Assembly (NCBI GenBank): GCA_028688575.1
Contig: JAQTXW010000001.1
Coordinates: 31,466 to 95,465 of the forward strand
From: Methylotenera sp.
Lineage (GTDB): Bacteria > Pseudomonadota > Gammaproteobacteria > Burkholderiales > Methylophilaceae
DNA length: 64,000 bases
Direction: 5' to 3'
Position 1 is the first letter of the stretch, and every line of letters starts with the position of its first letter. This document shows positions 7,980-17,313 of the stretch, one piece after another. The notes under the pieces are model-generated. The model made no database searches and was not told where the DNA came from. It worked only from the letters and a program-made list of their open reading frames with translations. Made by a program: the position numbers and the translations under genes.

Positions 7980-9056
7980 TCAGTGCGCTTTTTCAAACTG
8001 CTTCATATAGTTAACTAAAGCCTCTACGCCCTCTATCGGCATGGCATTATAAATGGAGGCACGCATGCCACCCACCATGCGATGGCCTTTTAACTGCAAT
8101 AGCCCCTGTGCTTCAGCTCCCTTTAAAAACGCATCATTCAATGATTCGTCTTTAAGAAAAAATGGAATATTCATGCGTGAGCGATTTTTAACTGCGACCT
8201 TATTGATATAAAAGTCAGTACCGTCAATATAATCATATAGCAAACTGGCTTTTTTGATATTAACTTGCTCTATTGCTTCTACTCCACCCAAAGACAGCAA
8301 CCACTCAAACACCAGTCCCGCAATATAAATACTGTAAGTAGGCGGCGTGTTAATCATAGATTGATTCTCAGACTGCATTTTCCAGTTAAACACAGCTGGG
8401 GTAATCGGCAAGGCACGATCAAGTAAATCTTCACGCACAATGACAATACACAAACCTGCTGGGCCGATATTTTTTTGCGCACCACCATAAATCACACCAT
8501 ATTTTGTCACATCTATCGGGCGAGAAAGAATATGCGAAGACATATCGGCCACAATCGGCACATTACCAGCGTCTGGCAAACCATCAAATTCCACGCCATT
8601 GATGGTCTCATTGGTACATATATGCAAATAAGCTGCGTTTTGATTAAGTTTCCAGCAATCAAATGCGGGAACATCAGTGAAATTCTCGGCCTCGCTGCTG
8701 GCAACCACATTGATTTTTCCGTAGGCACGCGCATCTTGAACGCTACGTTTTGACCATGCTCCTGTGACTACATAATCAGCCTCACCAGCACCCAGCAAAT
8801 TCATTGGGATCACTGCATTTTCAGCAATCGCACCACCTTGCAGAAACAACACTTTGTAATTTTGCGGAATATTCAACAAAGTGCGCAAATCAGTTTCTGC
8901 CTTGTTCAGAATACCCGTGAACTCTTTACCACGGTGCGACATTTCCATCACACTCATGCCAGAGCCATGCCAATCAAGCATTTCTGCTTGCGCGCGTTCA
9001 AGCACAGCTCTAGGTAACACTGCAGGACCTGCTGAAAAGTTATAAATTTTATTCAT
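7980..9056 (-). CDS. serC: Phosphoserine aminotransferase
   Basis: SerC transaminates 3-phosphohydroxypyruvate to phosphoserine, and also acts in pyridoxal phosphate synthesis. The protein has 358 residues, the family's usual length. It starts [17 protein letters not shown], has HRGKEF and the PLP-lysine segment [11 protein letters not shown] near residue 195. It lies between gyrA and pheA, the typical betaproteobacterial order. The gap from gyrA (148 bp) may hold both a gyrA terminator and a serC promoter; neither is clear. Confidence 0.96.
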   Translation of the reverse strand: MNKIYNFSAGPAVLPRAVLERAQAEMLDWHGSGMSVMEMSHRGKEFTGILNKAETDLRTLLNIPQNYKVLFLQGGAIAENAVIPMNLLGAGEADYVVTGAWSKRSVQDARAYGKINVVASSEAENFTDVPAFDCWKLNQNAAYLHICTNETINGVEFDGLPDAGNVPIVADMSSHILSRPIDVTKYGVIYGGAQKNIGPAGLCIVIVREDLLDRALPITPAVFNWKMQSENQSMINTPPTYSIYIAGLVFEWLLSLGGVEAIEQVNIKKASLLYDYIDGTDFYINKVAVKNRSRMNIPFFLKDESLNDAFLKGAEAQGLLQLKGHRMVGGMRASIYNAMPIEGVEALVNYMKQFEKAH

Positions 9057-9146
9057 ATTCTATATTTTCTATTAGCGCAGGCTAAGGCGGCTAAACGCAA
9101 TACAATCCCAATTTGCACAGTAAAACAAAAACAAAGCAGAAAACTG

Positions 9147-9176
9147 ATATTGATTATGGGCTAAGTTGATCAATAT
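9147..9176 (-). terminator. Weak candidate terminator after gyrA
   Basis: AT-rich 8-bp arms ATATTGAT (9147-9154) and ATCAATAT (9169-9176) with a 14-base loop lie 28 bases after the gyrA stop. They are followed on the minus strand by a T-rich but interrupted tract. Low stem stability makes this uncertain. Confidence 0.3.
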
Positions 9177-9204
9177 ACATGGTCACTTATTACCCACAAA
9201 TCAG

Positions 9205-11748
9205 CTACTCTTCATCATCTGTTTCAACGATTTTCTCTATCCCAGAAAGCTTCTCGCCTTCGCCCAGATTGATCAGCGTCACACCTTGCGTTGCGCGGCC
9301 TAGCTCTCGAATTTCTTTCACGCGCGTACGAATCAAAACACCGCCCGTAGTAATGAGCATAATTTCATCTTCATCACTCACCAATTTTGCGGCAACGACC
9401 AAGCCATTACGTTCGCTTACTGCGATTGCTTTTACGCCCTGCGTGCCACGGCCAGAATGACGGAAATCCGCTAACACAGTACGTTTACCGTAGCCATTTT
9501 CTGTGGCCACCAGTACAGTTTGCTTATCATCATCTGCAATGAGTAATGATAGCACCTGCTGTTTAGCTGCAAGCCTCATGCCGCGTACACCACGTGTGGC
9601 ACGTCCCATTTGCCGCACTTCCTCTTCATCAAACCAAACAGCCTTACCGCCATTAGAAACCAGTACGATGTCATTGTTGCCATTAGTCACTTCGGCGCCA
9701 ATCAAGTAATCACCGTCATCCAGATTAATCGCGATAATGCCTGACTTACGTGGGTTGGCAAATTCAGTCAGTGCAGTTTTCTTCACAGTACCTAATGCGG
9801 TTGCCATGAATACAAAGTGATTTTCATCAAATTCTTTGACTGAAAGAATCGCATTGATTTTCTCACCTTCTTCCAGCGGGAATAAGTTTACAATCGGCTT
9901 ACCACGTCCAATTCTGCTACCTTGCGGCACTTCATAGACTTTTAACCAATAAACTCGGCCACGGCTACTAAAACAGAGGATGTAATCATGGGTGTTAGCC
10001 ACAAACATCTTATCGATAAAATCATCTTCTTTGGTAGGTGCTGCCTGCTTACCACGCCCGCCACGCCTTTGCGCACGGTACTCATCCAGCGGTTGTGATT
10101 TGATATAGCCCGTATGCGACAACGTGACCACGACGTCGGTAGGTGTGATTAAATCTTCCAGCGACAAATCCTGTGCATTCACTACGATTTCGCTGCGACG
10201 TTTGTCACCGAACTGTTTTTTGATTTCAGTCAGTTCATCACTGATAATTGTCGTTACACGCGATGCATTAGCTAGAATATCCAGCAAATCTGCAATCACA
10301 TCCATGACTTCTTTATATTCATTGACAATTTTGTCTTGCTCAAGGCCAGTTAAGCGTTGCAAACGCATTTGTAAAATCTCTTGCGCCTGTACGTCACTCA
10401 ATTTGTAGCCTTTGGGTGTCAAACCAAAATCGACACTTAAACCCTCAGGTCTTGCCGCTTCCATCGCAGCACGCTTGAGCATTTCCTCCACCACTGGAGA
10501 ACTCCATGCTTTGGCCATCAAGTCCACCTTAGCCTCAGGCGGCGTTGGCGCAGCTTTAATAATGGCGATCATTTCATCCACATTGGCCAATGCTACTGCC
10601 AGGCCTTCCAACACATGCCCTCGCGCACGCGCTTTTTTCAACTCAAACACTGTGCGCCGTGTCACTACTTCACGGCGGTGGCGTAAAAACGCCTCCAGCA
10701 TCTGTTTAAGATTCAGCAGGCGTGGCTGACCGTCAAGCAAGGCCACCATGTTCATACCGAACGTATCTTGCAGCTGTGTTTGTTTATACAGGTTATTCAA
10801 CACAACTTCAGGTACTTCACCGCGCTTTAGCTCTATGACCACGCGCATGCCTGATTTATCAGACTCATCACGCAAGTCTGAAATACCTTCTATTTTCTTT
10901 TCGTTAACAAGCTCGGCGATTTTCTCAATCAAAGATTTTTTATTCACCTGATACGGCAGCTCATCAATAATAATTGACTGACGACCACCTTTATCCATAT
11001 CCTCAAAGTGAGTGCGTCCGCGCATCACCACACGCCCACGCCCTGTACGGTAACCTTCTTTTACGCCAGTCGTGCCATAAATAATACCTGCGGTCGGAAA
11101 ATCAGGCGCAGGCACTAATTCAATTAATTCTTCTACCGTGGTTTCGGGGTCTTTAAGCAAAGTAAAACAAGCATCCAGCACCTCATTAAGATTGTGTGGT
11201 GGAATGTTAGTCGCCATCCCTACCGCAATACCTGAGCTACCATTAATCAAAAGATTGGGAATGCGTGCTGGCATAATGAGCGGCTCATGTTCAGAACCGT
11301 CATAATTAGGGCCAAAGTCAACCGTTTCCTTGTCGATATCAGCAAGCAGCTCATGGGCAATCTTTGCCATGCGGATCTCGGTATAACGCATCGCCGCAGC
11401 ATTGTCACCATCCACCGAACCAAAGTTGCCTTGACCATCCACCAGCATATAGCGCAACGAGAAATCCTGTGCCATACGCACAATCGTGTCATATACCGCC
11501 GTATCGCCATGCGGGTGGTATTTACCAATCACATCACCCACGATACGCGCAGATTTTTTATAGGGCTTGTTGTAGTCATTGGACAACTCGTGCATCGCGT
11601 AAAGCACACGTCGATGTACGGGTTTTAAACCATCTCGCACGTCTGGCAACGCACGACCTACGATTACGCTCATAGCATAATCTAGGTAAGAACGCCGCAT
11701 CTCATCTTCTAAACTAATCGGTAAGGTTTCTTTAGCGAATTGATCCAT
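9205..11748 (-). CDS. gyrA: DNA gyrase subunit A
   Basis: This is the breakage-rejoining subunit of the type II topoisomerase that introduces negative supercoils. The 847-residue protein has the catalytic tyrosine at residue 122 (AAMRYTE) with numbering identical to E. coli. The quinolone-determining loop reads [10 protein letters not shown], with Thr at position 83 (Ser in E. coli) and Asp at 87; Thr here is common in wild-type bacteria and does not by itself indicate resistance. The C-terminal beta-pinwheel has the GyrA box QRRGGRGKQ and ends in an acidic tail. The ATG at 11748 has only a weak ribosome-binding site. A -10-like element lies about 40 bases upstream. Confidence 0.98.
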   Translation of the reverse strand: MDQFAKETLPISLEDEMRRSYLDYAMSVIVGRALPDVRDGLKPVHRRVLYAMHELSNDYNKPYKKSARIVGDVIGKYHPHGDTAVYDTIVRMAQDFSLRYMLVDGQGNFGSVDGDNAAAMRYTEIRMAKIAHELLADIDKETVDFGPNYDGSEHEPLIMPARIPNLLINGSSGIAVGMATNIPPHNLNEVLDACFTLLKDPETTVEELIELVPAPDFPTAGIIYGTTGVKEGYRTGRGRVVMRGRTHFEDMDKGGRQSIIIDELPYQVNKKSLIEKIAELVNEKKIEGISDLRDESDKSGMRVVIELKRGEVPEVVLNNLYKQTQLQDTFGMNMVALLDGQPRLLNLKQMLEAFLRHRREVVTRRTVFELKKARARGHVLEGLAVALANVDEMIAIIKAAPTPPEAKVDLMAKAWSSPVVEEMLKRAAMEAARPEGLSVDFGLTPKGYKLSDVQAQEILQMRLQRLTGLEQDKIVNEYKEVMDVIADLLDILANASRVTTIISDELTEIKKQFGDKRRSEIVVNAQDLSLEDLITPTDVVVTLSHTGYIKSQPLDEYRAQRRGGRGKQAAPTKEDDFIDKMFVANTHDYILCFSSRGRVYWLKVYEVPQGSRIGRGKPIVNLFPLEEGEKINAILSVKEFDENHFVFMATALGTVKKTALTEFANPRKSGIIAINLDDGDYLIGAEVTNGNNDIVLVSNGGKAVWFDEEEVRQMGRATRGVRGMRLAAKQQVLSLLIADDDKQTVLVATENGYGKRTVLADFRHSGRGTQGVKAIAVSERNGLVVAAKLVSDEDEIMLITTGGVLIRTRVKEIRELGRATQGVTLINLGEGEKLSGIEKIVETDDEE

Positions 11749-11784
11749 AGTTGACTAACTTATCATTGTTTTTTGAGTGACCCA

Positions 11785-11793
11785 ATTCTAGCA
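11785..11793 (-). promoter_or_regulatory. Candidate extended -10 promoter of gyrA
   Basis: On the minus strand TGC-TAGAAT (11793-11785) forms an extended -10 element 36 bases before the gyrA ATG. A weak GTTAAT lies 17 bases upstream in the -35 position. The assignment rests on sequence match and position only. Confidence 0.4.
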
Positions 11794-11926
11794 TGATTAG
11801 CAGGCAAATTAACCTCCTAAAGCATACTTTTAACCCAGATTCCCCATTAAGATTTGAAGTGGTAATTAAGATGCCACACCAGTGCCCGCTTACGAGATTT
11901 TTTGACATCGCACATCCATGAAGTGC

Positions 11927-11948
11927 AAAAAACCTCAGCCCTAGAGGT
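11927..11948 (-). terminator. Candidate terminator after the MBL-fold gene
   Basis: A 5-bp stem (ACCTC with GAGGT, 7-base loop) is followed on the minus strand by six T. It lies about 110 bases after the stop at 12060. The stem is short. Confidence 0.4.
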
Positions 11949-12059
11949 GAAGCTCATATCCTAGCAAAGGATAGTGTGCACAAAACTCGTACTCATAGGC
12001 AATACCAACCTAGTACAAATGCAACGCTTGCTGAGCCACATTTAGCTAATGTCGTAAAA

Positions 12060-12833
12060 CTATGGCACTTTGTAATTTTCCTGCGTCAATAAATCGATAC
12101 CACACTCAAGATTCTCGACCCAGTCAATAAAATGATTTACCATTTTCTTGCCAACAAAGGCGCGCCCATGTTGCGGAACGATAGAATCTATATCCAAGGT
12201 TCGCACCATTGCCGCCCATAACCGACAAGCCTTGTTTGAGCTCATATAGCGACGATGAAAAGGTAACATGGCATGGAGATGATCATCAAAATCAGTCACA
12301 GGCTCAACGGCTAGATCATGGTGCACCAAGGACGCGCCCAAGTCTCCAGAAAACAATATCTTGCTAGTGACATCATAAAACTGAAAATTCCCCTCAGAAT
12401 GCAGAAAGTGGGCAGGAATCGCCTTAATTACAGCATCACCAAGCCTGATATTCATACCCAAATCAGGAATGCCGATGATGCGATCCTTTGTGTTACCTAC
12501 ACTGCAAAAGTGCGGCAGAAAACGCTCCCAAATAGCAGGCGCCAGCACTTTGCACTCAGTCCCAATTAACCATTTATTAATTGAAGCAACAATATCAGGG
12601 TCTTGATGCGAAGCAAAAATGAAATCCAATTTTCGGAAATGAAAATACTTCCCCATGCTAGTCACCAAAGCGTTATAGGTCATGTTGCCACCAGGGTCAA
12701 TCAGCGCACCATGCCCATTATTCACTATAAGAAATTGGTTTGATTGCACAGCCTCATCTGAAGTATCCGTATCAGACAAATCACTAAACTCAATACATAC
12801 ATGCTTGCCGTTATTAAACAGTTCCGATGCCAT
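12060..12833 (-). CDS. Diiron metallo-beta-lactamase-fold protein (ODP/flavodiiron-like domain)
   Basis: This protein of about 257 residues resembles the diiron beta-lactamase-like domain of flavodiiron proteins, without any flavodoxin domain. The metal motif reads SHQDPD (HxDxD, where flavodiiron proteins usually have HxExD). Further ligands are probably in AHFLHSEGNF, FSGDLG and VPQHGRAF. Relatives reduce O2 or NO, or act as oxygen-binding sensors; the actual reaction here is unknown. A lone domain needs an external electron donor, and none is adjacent. The start is ATG 12833 with AGGG 6 bases upstream; a GTG one codon earlier is less likely. A hairpin (12861-12900) sits directly upstream in the possible leader. 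Confidence 0.75.
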   Translation of the reverse strand: MASELFNNGKHVCIEFSDLSDTDTSDEAVQSNQFLIVNNGHGALIDPGGNMTYNALVTSMGKYFHFRKLDFIFASHQDPDIVASINKWLIGTECKVLAPAIWERFLPHFCSVGNTKDRIIGIPDLGMNIRLGDAVIKAIPAHFLHSEGNFQFYDVTSKILFSGDLGASLVHHDLAVEPVTDFDDHLHAMLPFHRRYMSSNKACRLWAAMVRTLDIDSIVPQHGRAFVGKKMVNHFIDWVENLECGIDLLTQENYKVP

Positions 12834-12845
12834 CACTTACCCTTG

Positions 12846-12900
12846 TTTTAAAAATAAAATATCCACCCCTTTGACTTACATAACAGCCAAAGGAGTGGAT
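12846..12900 (-). terminator. Terminator after metZ / hairpin before the MBL-fold gene
   Basis: 13-base arms (12861-12873 and 12888-12900) pair at 12 of 13 positions around a 14-base loop. On the minus strand they are followed by a T-rich stretch ATTTTATTTTT. It lies 126 bases after the metZ stop and ends 13 bases before the next start codon, so it could also act in that gene's leader. Confidence 0.6.
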
Positions 12901-13025
12901 TTGACTTTTCATCGGTATACGTCAAGCAGACTAGGTTAATCCACACTCACTTATCCACATACCCAAGGGACATTTTTACACCAAAACTATTGCAAGATAA
13001 TGATACACATCAAACAAAATGTATT

Positions 13026-14213
13026 TTATTTTGCCAATAAAACTAAATCTGCTTTCAAGTCTTCAATATGTTCCAAACCCACGGCAATTCTTACCAAGCC
13101 ATCGGTAATGCCTGCGGCAACCCGTGCCTCTGGCGATACTCTGCTATGGGTAGTACTGGCGGGATGCGTAATTGTACTTTTTGCATCACCCAAGTTAGCG
13201 GTAATAGAAATTAATTGCGTGGCATCAATCAGCGCCCAAGCCGCCTCTTGGGCTGTCTGCCCTGCTTTTGGTTTTACTTCAAACGTTACAATTCCGCCAC
13301 CACTCAATTGTTGTCGCATGGCCAAAGCATGCTGTGGGTGTGACACCAATCCTGGATAATGCACGCGTGCCACCTGTGGCTGCGCTTCTAACCAGCCTGC
13401 TAAAGCCAATGCATTTTTAGCGTGTGCCTCCATACGTACATGCAGCGTTTCCAGACCTTTCAAAAACACCCAGGCATTGAATGCACTCATAGTGACACCT
13501 GCCGTGCGTAAAAAGCCATAAACTGGCTCCATTAAAGCTTTAGAGCCCAGTACTGCACCACCCAAGCATCTGCCTTGCCCATCAATGTATTTAGTCGCTG
13601 AGTGAATCACAATATCGGCACCTAGTGCCAATGGCCGCTGTATGGCAGGTGTGCAAAAACAATTATCCACCACTAAATACACCCCTGACTTGTGCGCAAT
13701 ATTAGCCAACAACTGAATATCGCAAACTTCAGTCAGAGGGTTTGAGGGGGTTTCGACAAAAAATAACTTTGTTTTAGCTGTTACTGCCGCTTGCCACTCA
13801 TCTGGATTAGTCAGTGATACAAAAGTCACTTCCAGCCCCCAGCGTTTCAGAATGTTGCTAAAAAGCTGCACGCTAGTGCCAAAAATGCTGCGCGAGGCCA
13901 CCACGTGGTCACCTGCCGCGCACAAGCCCATTACACACGCCAGAATCGCCGACATTCCACTGGATGTTGCCACGCACTGCTCTGCGCCTTCAAGGGCTGC
14001 AAGTTTGTTTTGAAACATCGTAACTGTAGGATTGGTAAACCTTGAATAAATGTTGCCAGGCTCAGTGCCACCGAATCTTGCAGCAGCTTGAGCCGCACTT
14101 TTGAACCTGAAACTTGAATTCAGGAATAATGCTTCCGAGTTCTCACCAAACTCGGTTGATTCACTGCCAGCACGTACGCTTAAAGTTTCTGGGTAATAGG
14201 ATTGTTCGTTCAT
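13026..14213 (-). CDS. metZ: O-succinylhomoserine sulfhydrylase
   Basis: MetZ makes homocysteine directly from O-succinylhomoserine and sulfide for methionine synthesis. This 395-residue PLP enzyme belongs to the Cys/Met gamma family. Visible motifs are YSRFTNPTV, ATSSGMSAILA, the FVETPSNPLTEV stretch, and the PLP lysine in HSATKYIDGQGRCLGGAVLG at about residue 206. A cystathionine gamma-lyase or gamma-synthase is the main alternative, but the position beside purF is where betaproteobacteria and pseudomonads carry metZ. ATG 14213 has GAGA about 8 bases upstream, inside a 14-bp tandem repeat. It has its own promoter behind the purF terminator. Confidence 0.9.
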   Translation of the reverse strand: MNEQSYYPETLSVRAGSESTEFGENSEALFLNSSFRFKSAAQAAARFGGTEPGNIYSRFTNPTVTMFQNKLAALEGAEQCVATSSGMSAILACVMGLCAAGDHVVASRSIFGTSVQLFSNILKRWGLEVTFVSLTNPDEWQAAVTAKTKLFFVETPSNPLTEVCDIQLLANIAHKSGVYLVVDNCFCTPAIQRPLALGADIVIHSATKYIDGQGRCLGGAVLGSKALMEPVYGFLRTAGVTMSAFNAWVFLKGLETLHVRMEAHAKNALALAGWLEAQPQVARVHYPGLVSHPQHALAMRQQLSGGGIVTFEVKPKAGQTAQEAAWALIDATQLISITANLGDAKSTITHPASTTHSRVSPEARVAAGITDGLVRIAVGLEHIEDLKADLVLLAK

Positions 14214-14214
14214 T

Positions 14215-14242
14215 ATTAATATCTCAAAATTAATATCTCAAA
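14215..14242 (-). repeat. 14-bp tandem duplication in the metZ 5' leader
   Basis: Two exact head-to-tail copies of ATTAATATCTCAAA (plus-strand reading) occupy the space from the metZ -10 element to one base before the ATG. Each copy carries a GAGA that can serve as a weak Shine-Dalgarno site in the minus-strand message. Confidence 0.9.
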
Positions 14243-14269
14243 TTTTATGGGCATAAAAAAACCCGTCAA
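14242..14269 (-). promoter_or_regulatory. metZ promoter overlapping the purF terminator
   Basis: On the minus strand TTGACG (14269-14264), a 16-bp spacer and TAAAAT (14247-14242) make a good sigma-70 promoter. The -35 element and most of the spacer lie inside the terminator's distal arm and T run. Transcription would start near 14235. Confidence 0.6.
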
Positions 14270-14294
14270 AGTCTTAGCTAAAACGGGTTTTTTT
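14255..14294 (-). terminator. Bidirectional terminator after purF
   Basis: Arms AAAAAAACCCGT and ACGGGTTTTTTT (14255-14266 and 14283-14294) flank a 16-base loop. On the minus strand the stem ends in seven T. It lies about 150 bases after the purF stop. Confidence 0.85.
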
Positions 14295-14443
14295 GTTTAC
14301 TCGCTTTAGCTGTGTTTATAATGCGCCCGCAAGCTGAGTGTGGCTTTGGTTAATGTTAGCAAACTCAAATCAGCGCAAATTTATGTTAGTCCTAAGTTAA
14401 AACAGAGTCAAGCATATTCAAAAAACATTCCCCAATAAAAGTG

Positions 14444-15988
14444 TTACGCGCTTCCCTCTGCTTCCAGCTCGCTTGTGTTAAGCAGGTTTAAATCCAGCTG
14501 TGTGATGGAGTTTGCAGGTTTATCATCTTTTTTTCCATCGCCACGGGCTGATTCAATTTTTGCCAAATACGCCTCAGTAATATCACCCGTGACATACTTG
14601 CCATCAAAACATGAGCAGTCAAAATCCTTGATATTGGCATTATTGGCTTTAATGCCGTCAATTAACGCGTCTAAATCCTGATAAATTAAGCCATCAGCAC
14701 CAATTTCCTTACAAATTTCTTCATCAGTACGGCCTGTTGCCAGTAGCTCATCGCGGCTAGGCATATCTATACCATAGACGTTAGGAAACCTTACCGGCGG
14801 TGCCGCTGAGGCAAAATATACTTTATTAGCGCCTGCATCACGTGCCATCTGCACAATTTGCTGAGAAGTCGTGCCGCGCACAATCGAGTCATCCACTAAC
14901 AGTACATTCTTACCTTTAAACTCTATGCCGATAGGATTTAACTTCTGGCGGACTGATTTTTTACGCAAAGCCTGGCCAGGCATAATAAACGTGCGACCAA
15001 TGTAGCGGTTTTTGATAAAGCCTTCACGGTAATCCAAGCCTAATGCAAGGCCAACCTGAAGCGCACTGGGGCGGCTAGTGTCAGGAATAGGAATCACCAC
15101 ATCTATTTTCTTGTCAGACCATTCACGTTTGATTTTTTCAGCTAGCGTCCGCCCCATATCCAAACGGGTTTGGTAAACAGAAACACCGTCTATGACTGAA
15201 TCAGGGCGCGCCAGGTAAACGTATTCAAAAATACACGGGTTCAATTTGGCGACATCTGAACATTGACGCGCATATAAATTGCCTTCCATATCAATAAATA
15301 CCGCTTCGCCAGGCTCAACATCGCGCAACACCTTAAACCCGAGTACATCCAAGGCCACACTTTCAGATGCAACGATATATTCCGTACCTTTTTCAGTCTC
15401 GGCCTTGCCTATCACCAATGGTCGAATACCGTTCGGGTCGCGAAACGCAAGCAAACCAAAATTTGCAATCATTGCAACTACAGCATAGGCACCCTTGCAG
15501 CGATTATGTACGCCAGTTACTGCATCAAACACCATGTCTGTATTAAGCACAGCATTACGTGAGGTTTTCTCAATTTCATGTGCAAGAACATTGAGCAGCA
15601 CTTCTGAATCTGAGGTCGTGTTAATGTGCCGCAAATCTTGTTTAAACATCTCAGATTTCAGCTGCTCTGAATTGGTGAGGTTACCATTGTGCCCCAGCAC
15701 AATACCAAACGGAGAGTTGACATAAAAAGGCTGAGCTTCAGCCGCATTAGAAGAACCAGCAGTAGGATAACGCACATGCGCGATCCCCGCATTGCCAACC
15801 AGGTTACGCATGTGACGGGTTTGAAATACATCCTTCACCAACCCGTTATTTTTATGCATAAAGAACGTATTACCATCGCAGGTCACAATCCCCGCAGCAT
15901 CTTGTCCTCTGTGTTGCAATACCAGTAGCCCATCATACAGCAACTGATTCACTGGGTTTTTACCAACAATACCTACAATTCCACACAT
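14444..15988 (-). CDS. purF: Amidophosphoribosyltransferase
   Basis: PurF commits PRPP to purine synthesis by transferring ammonia from glutamine. The N-terminal nucleophile Cys2 follows the start Met (MCGIVGIVG), giving the Ntn glutaminase half. The phosphoribosyltransferase half carries the PRPP loop [14 protein letters not shown] at about residues 363-376. Length 514 matches the E. coli-type enzyme. It is the last gene of the accD-folC-SPOR-cvpA-purF string, a conserved proteobacterial arrangement. The start is fixed by the need for Cys at position 2. Confidence 0.97.
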   Translation of the reverse strand: MCGIVGIVGKNPVNQLLYDGLLVLQHRGQDAAGIVTCDGNTFFMHKNNGLVKDVFQTRHMRNLVGNAGIAHVRYPTAGSSNAAEAQPFYVNSPFGIVLGHNGNLTNSEQLKSEMFKQDLRHINTTSDSEVLLNVLAHEIEKTSRNAVLNTDMVFDAVTGVHNRCKGAYAVVAMIANFGLLAFRDPNGIRPLVIGKAETEKGTEYIVASESVALDVLGFKVLRDVEPGEAVFIDMEGNLYARQCSDVAKLNPCIFEYVYLARPDSVIDGVSVYQTRLDMGRTLAEKIKREWSDKKIDVVIPIPDTSRPSALQVGLALGLDYREGFIKNRYIGRTFIMPGQALRKKSVRQKLNPIGIEFKGKNVLLVDDSIVRGTTSQQIVQMARDAGANKVYFASAAPPVRFPNVYGIDMPSRDELLATGRTDEEICKEIGADGLIYQDLDALIDGIKANNANIKDFDCSCFDGKYVTGDITEAYLAKIESARGDGKKDDKPANSITQLDLNLLNTSELEAEGSA

Positions 15989-16080
15989 GTATCAAACCTT
16001 AAATGATAATTTAATTTCGAATAGAATCTTTGCCATAACCATTGCACCTGCTTAAGTCTGCAAAAAAACAAGTCACAATT

Positions 16081-16572
16081 CTAGTCGTATTTAACACGTT
16101 TAGCGATATTTTCAGGCAACCATGGCAGGCAACTGATAACCAGCGCCTCTATAGGTGCACTAAACATAGCATTGCGCCATCTTGCATCTTTGGGCATTTC
16201 GGTAAAGCCTGCCAAAAACACCAAAACACAAACAATCAACAAGCCACGCACTACGCCAAACAAGCCCCCTAAAAATCGGTTCAAGCCCCCCAGACCTACT
16301 TTCTTAAAAATGGCGGACAGTGCAATTCCTAACAAACTCGCTAACAACAGTGTTGCTAAAAATAATGTCAGAAAACCTGCTAAAACACGCAATGTTTCAC
16401 TGGGAATATCCACAGGCATCATCGGTAAAATCTGGTCGGTATAGGTTCTCGCTACATAAAATGCAGCCACCCAGCCCACGATAGCAAGTATCTCTCGAAC
16501 CAAGCCGCGCATCACACTTAAAATAAGCGACAACCCAATGATTGTGAGTACAGTGTAGTCAAAAACCGTCAT
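16081..16572 (-). CDS. cvpA: CvpA-family membrane protein
   Basis: CvpA is an inner-membrane protein first tied to colicin V production. It is more broadly linked to envelope stress and purF co-expression, and its molecular function is unsettled. The 163-residue product has four hydrophobic segments and the family start MTVFDYTVL. I chose ATG 16572, because the longer open frame begins with a TTG five codons upstream without a better ribosome-binding site. It lies 92 bases before purF and downstream of the SPOR-domain gene. Confidence 0.9.
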   Translation of the reverse strand: MTVFDYTVLTIIGLSLILSVMRGLVREILAIVGWVAAFYVARTYTDQILPMMPVDIPSETLRVLAGFLTLFLATLLLASLLGIALSAIFKKVGLGGLNRFLGGLFGVVRGLLIVCVLVFLAGFTEMPKDARWRNAMFSAPIEALVISCLPWLPENIAKRVKYD

Positions 16573-16644
16573 GACGCAACACAACAACCATGAGTAGCAG
16601 TAGCGCAGAGCCTACCGTGAGTGACGCGCTCAATGTAAGCACTT

Positions 16645-17313
16645 TTACTCATTCAAAATCACAATGCCCGACAAACCAATTTCTTTTATTTTAGCGAGCG
16701 CATCCGCAGCCGCCTGTCGTGAACCAAACAGGCCTACCTTAAGGCGGACACCCTCACCTTTGGACGTGGAAACTTTTTCTGTAATAGTAGAGAATCCAGC
16801 TTTTTTTAACTGATCTTGCAAGCGTTTAACGTTTGCAGCATCCGAGTAAACGCCAATCTGCACCACAAAATTTTCAGCTATTTTTTTTTGCGTGACGGTG
16901 TCAGCTATTTTTCCAGGCGACGCAGAAGATTCTGCTTTTGTTACTTTTTCAGTGACACTCGCAATTTTTTGTTGCGGCTTAGCCGCTTGCTGCTCTTTTT
17001 CGGCGATGAGGCTCTCTAGGGTAAGCGCGTTCTCGACCACAGCATCATGAGATATAGGAGCACCACCTTGGTCACTGCCAGTGACATCTTCATGATTGAG
17101 GGTAGGGTTATGAGGCGTATCTAATGGCAAAGCCTGCAATGGTTTGGGCATGACGATACTAATCGCTTCCTGCTGGTTTGTAGCCACTCTATCCTGCAAT
17201 ATCTGAGGCAGAATCACCAGCATCAGCAACACTAAAGCAATAGCCCCCACCAAACGACGTCGTGCCCTTTTCTTTAGTGACAAAGCTTGATCTTGCGCTA
17301 TCTCAGGGGGCAT
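16645..17313 (-). CDS. SPOR-domain cell-division-associated protein (DedD-like)
   Basis: This 222-residue protein has one N-terminal transmembrane helix (about residues 20-38, VGAIALVLLMLVILPQIL), a low-complexity Lys/Gln-rich periplasmic linker, and a C-terminal SPOR domain (about 145-222) with NFVVQIGVYSD and GLFGSRQAAADAL. SPOR domains bind denuded glycan strands at the division septum; DedD of E. coli has this architecture and the same position between folC and cvpA. Its ATG overlaps the folC stop in TAATG, so the two are translationally coupled. Confidence 0.88.
   Translation of the reverse strand: MPPEIAQDQALSLKKRARRRLVGAIALVLLMLVILPQILQDRVATNQQEAISIVMPKPLQALPLDTPHNPTLNHEDVTGSDQGGAPISHDAVVENALTLESLIAEKEQQAAKPQQKIASVTEKVTKAESSASPGKIADTVTQKKIAENFVVQIGVYSDAANVKRLQDQLKKAGFSTITEKVSTSKGEGVRLKVGLFGSRQAAADALAKIKEIGLSGIVILNE

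Larger units (their letters stand above)
11749..12059. other. 311-bp intergenic region between gyrA and the MBL-fold gene
   Basis: No credible coding frame was found here. It holds the candidate gyrA promoter, a small hairpin (TATCCT/AGGATA, 11958-11974) and a weak terminator (11927-11948). Confidence 0.6.

Noticed and set aside
10124-10951. Several plus-strand frames of about 70-105 residues across gyrA
   Set aside because: They are Ser/Arg-rich antisense shadows of a highly conserved gene and are not supported by start signals.
9205-11748. Thr83 in GyrA as a quinolone-resistance change
   Set aside because: Thr at this position is a common natural residue; Asp87 is intact, so no resistance claim is warranted.
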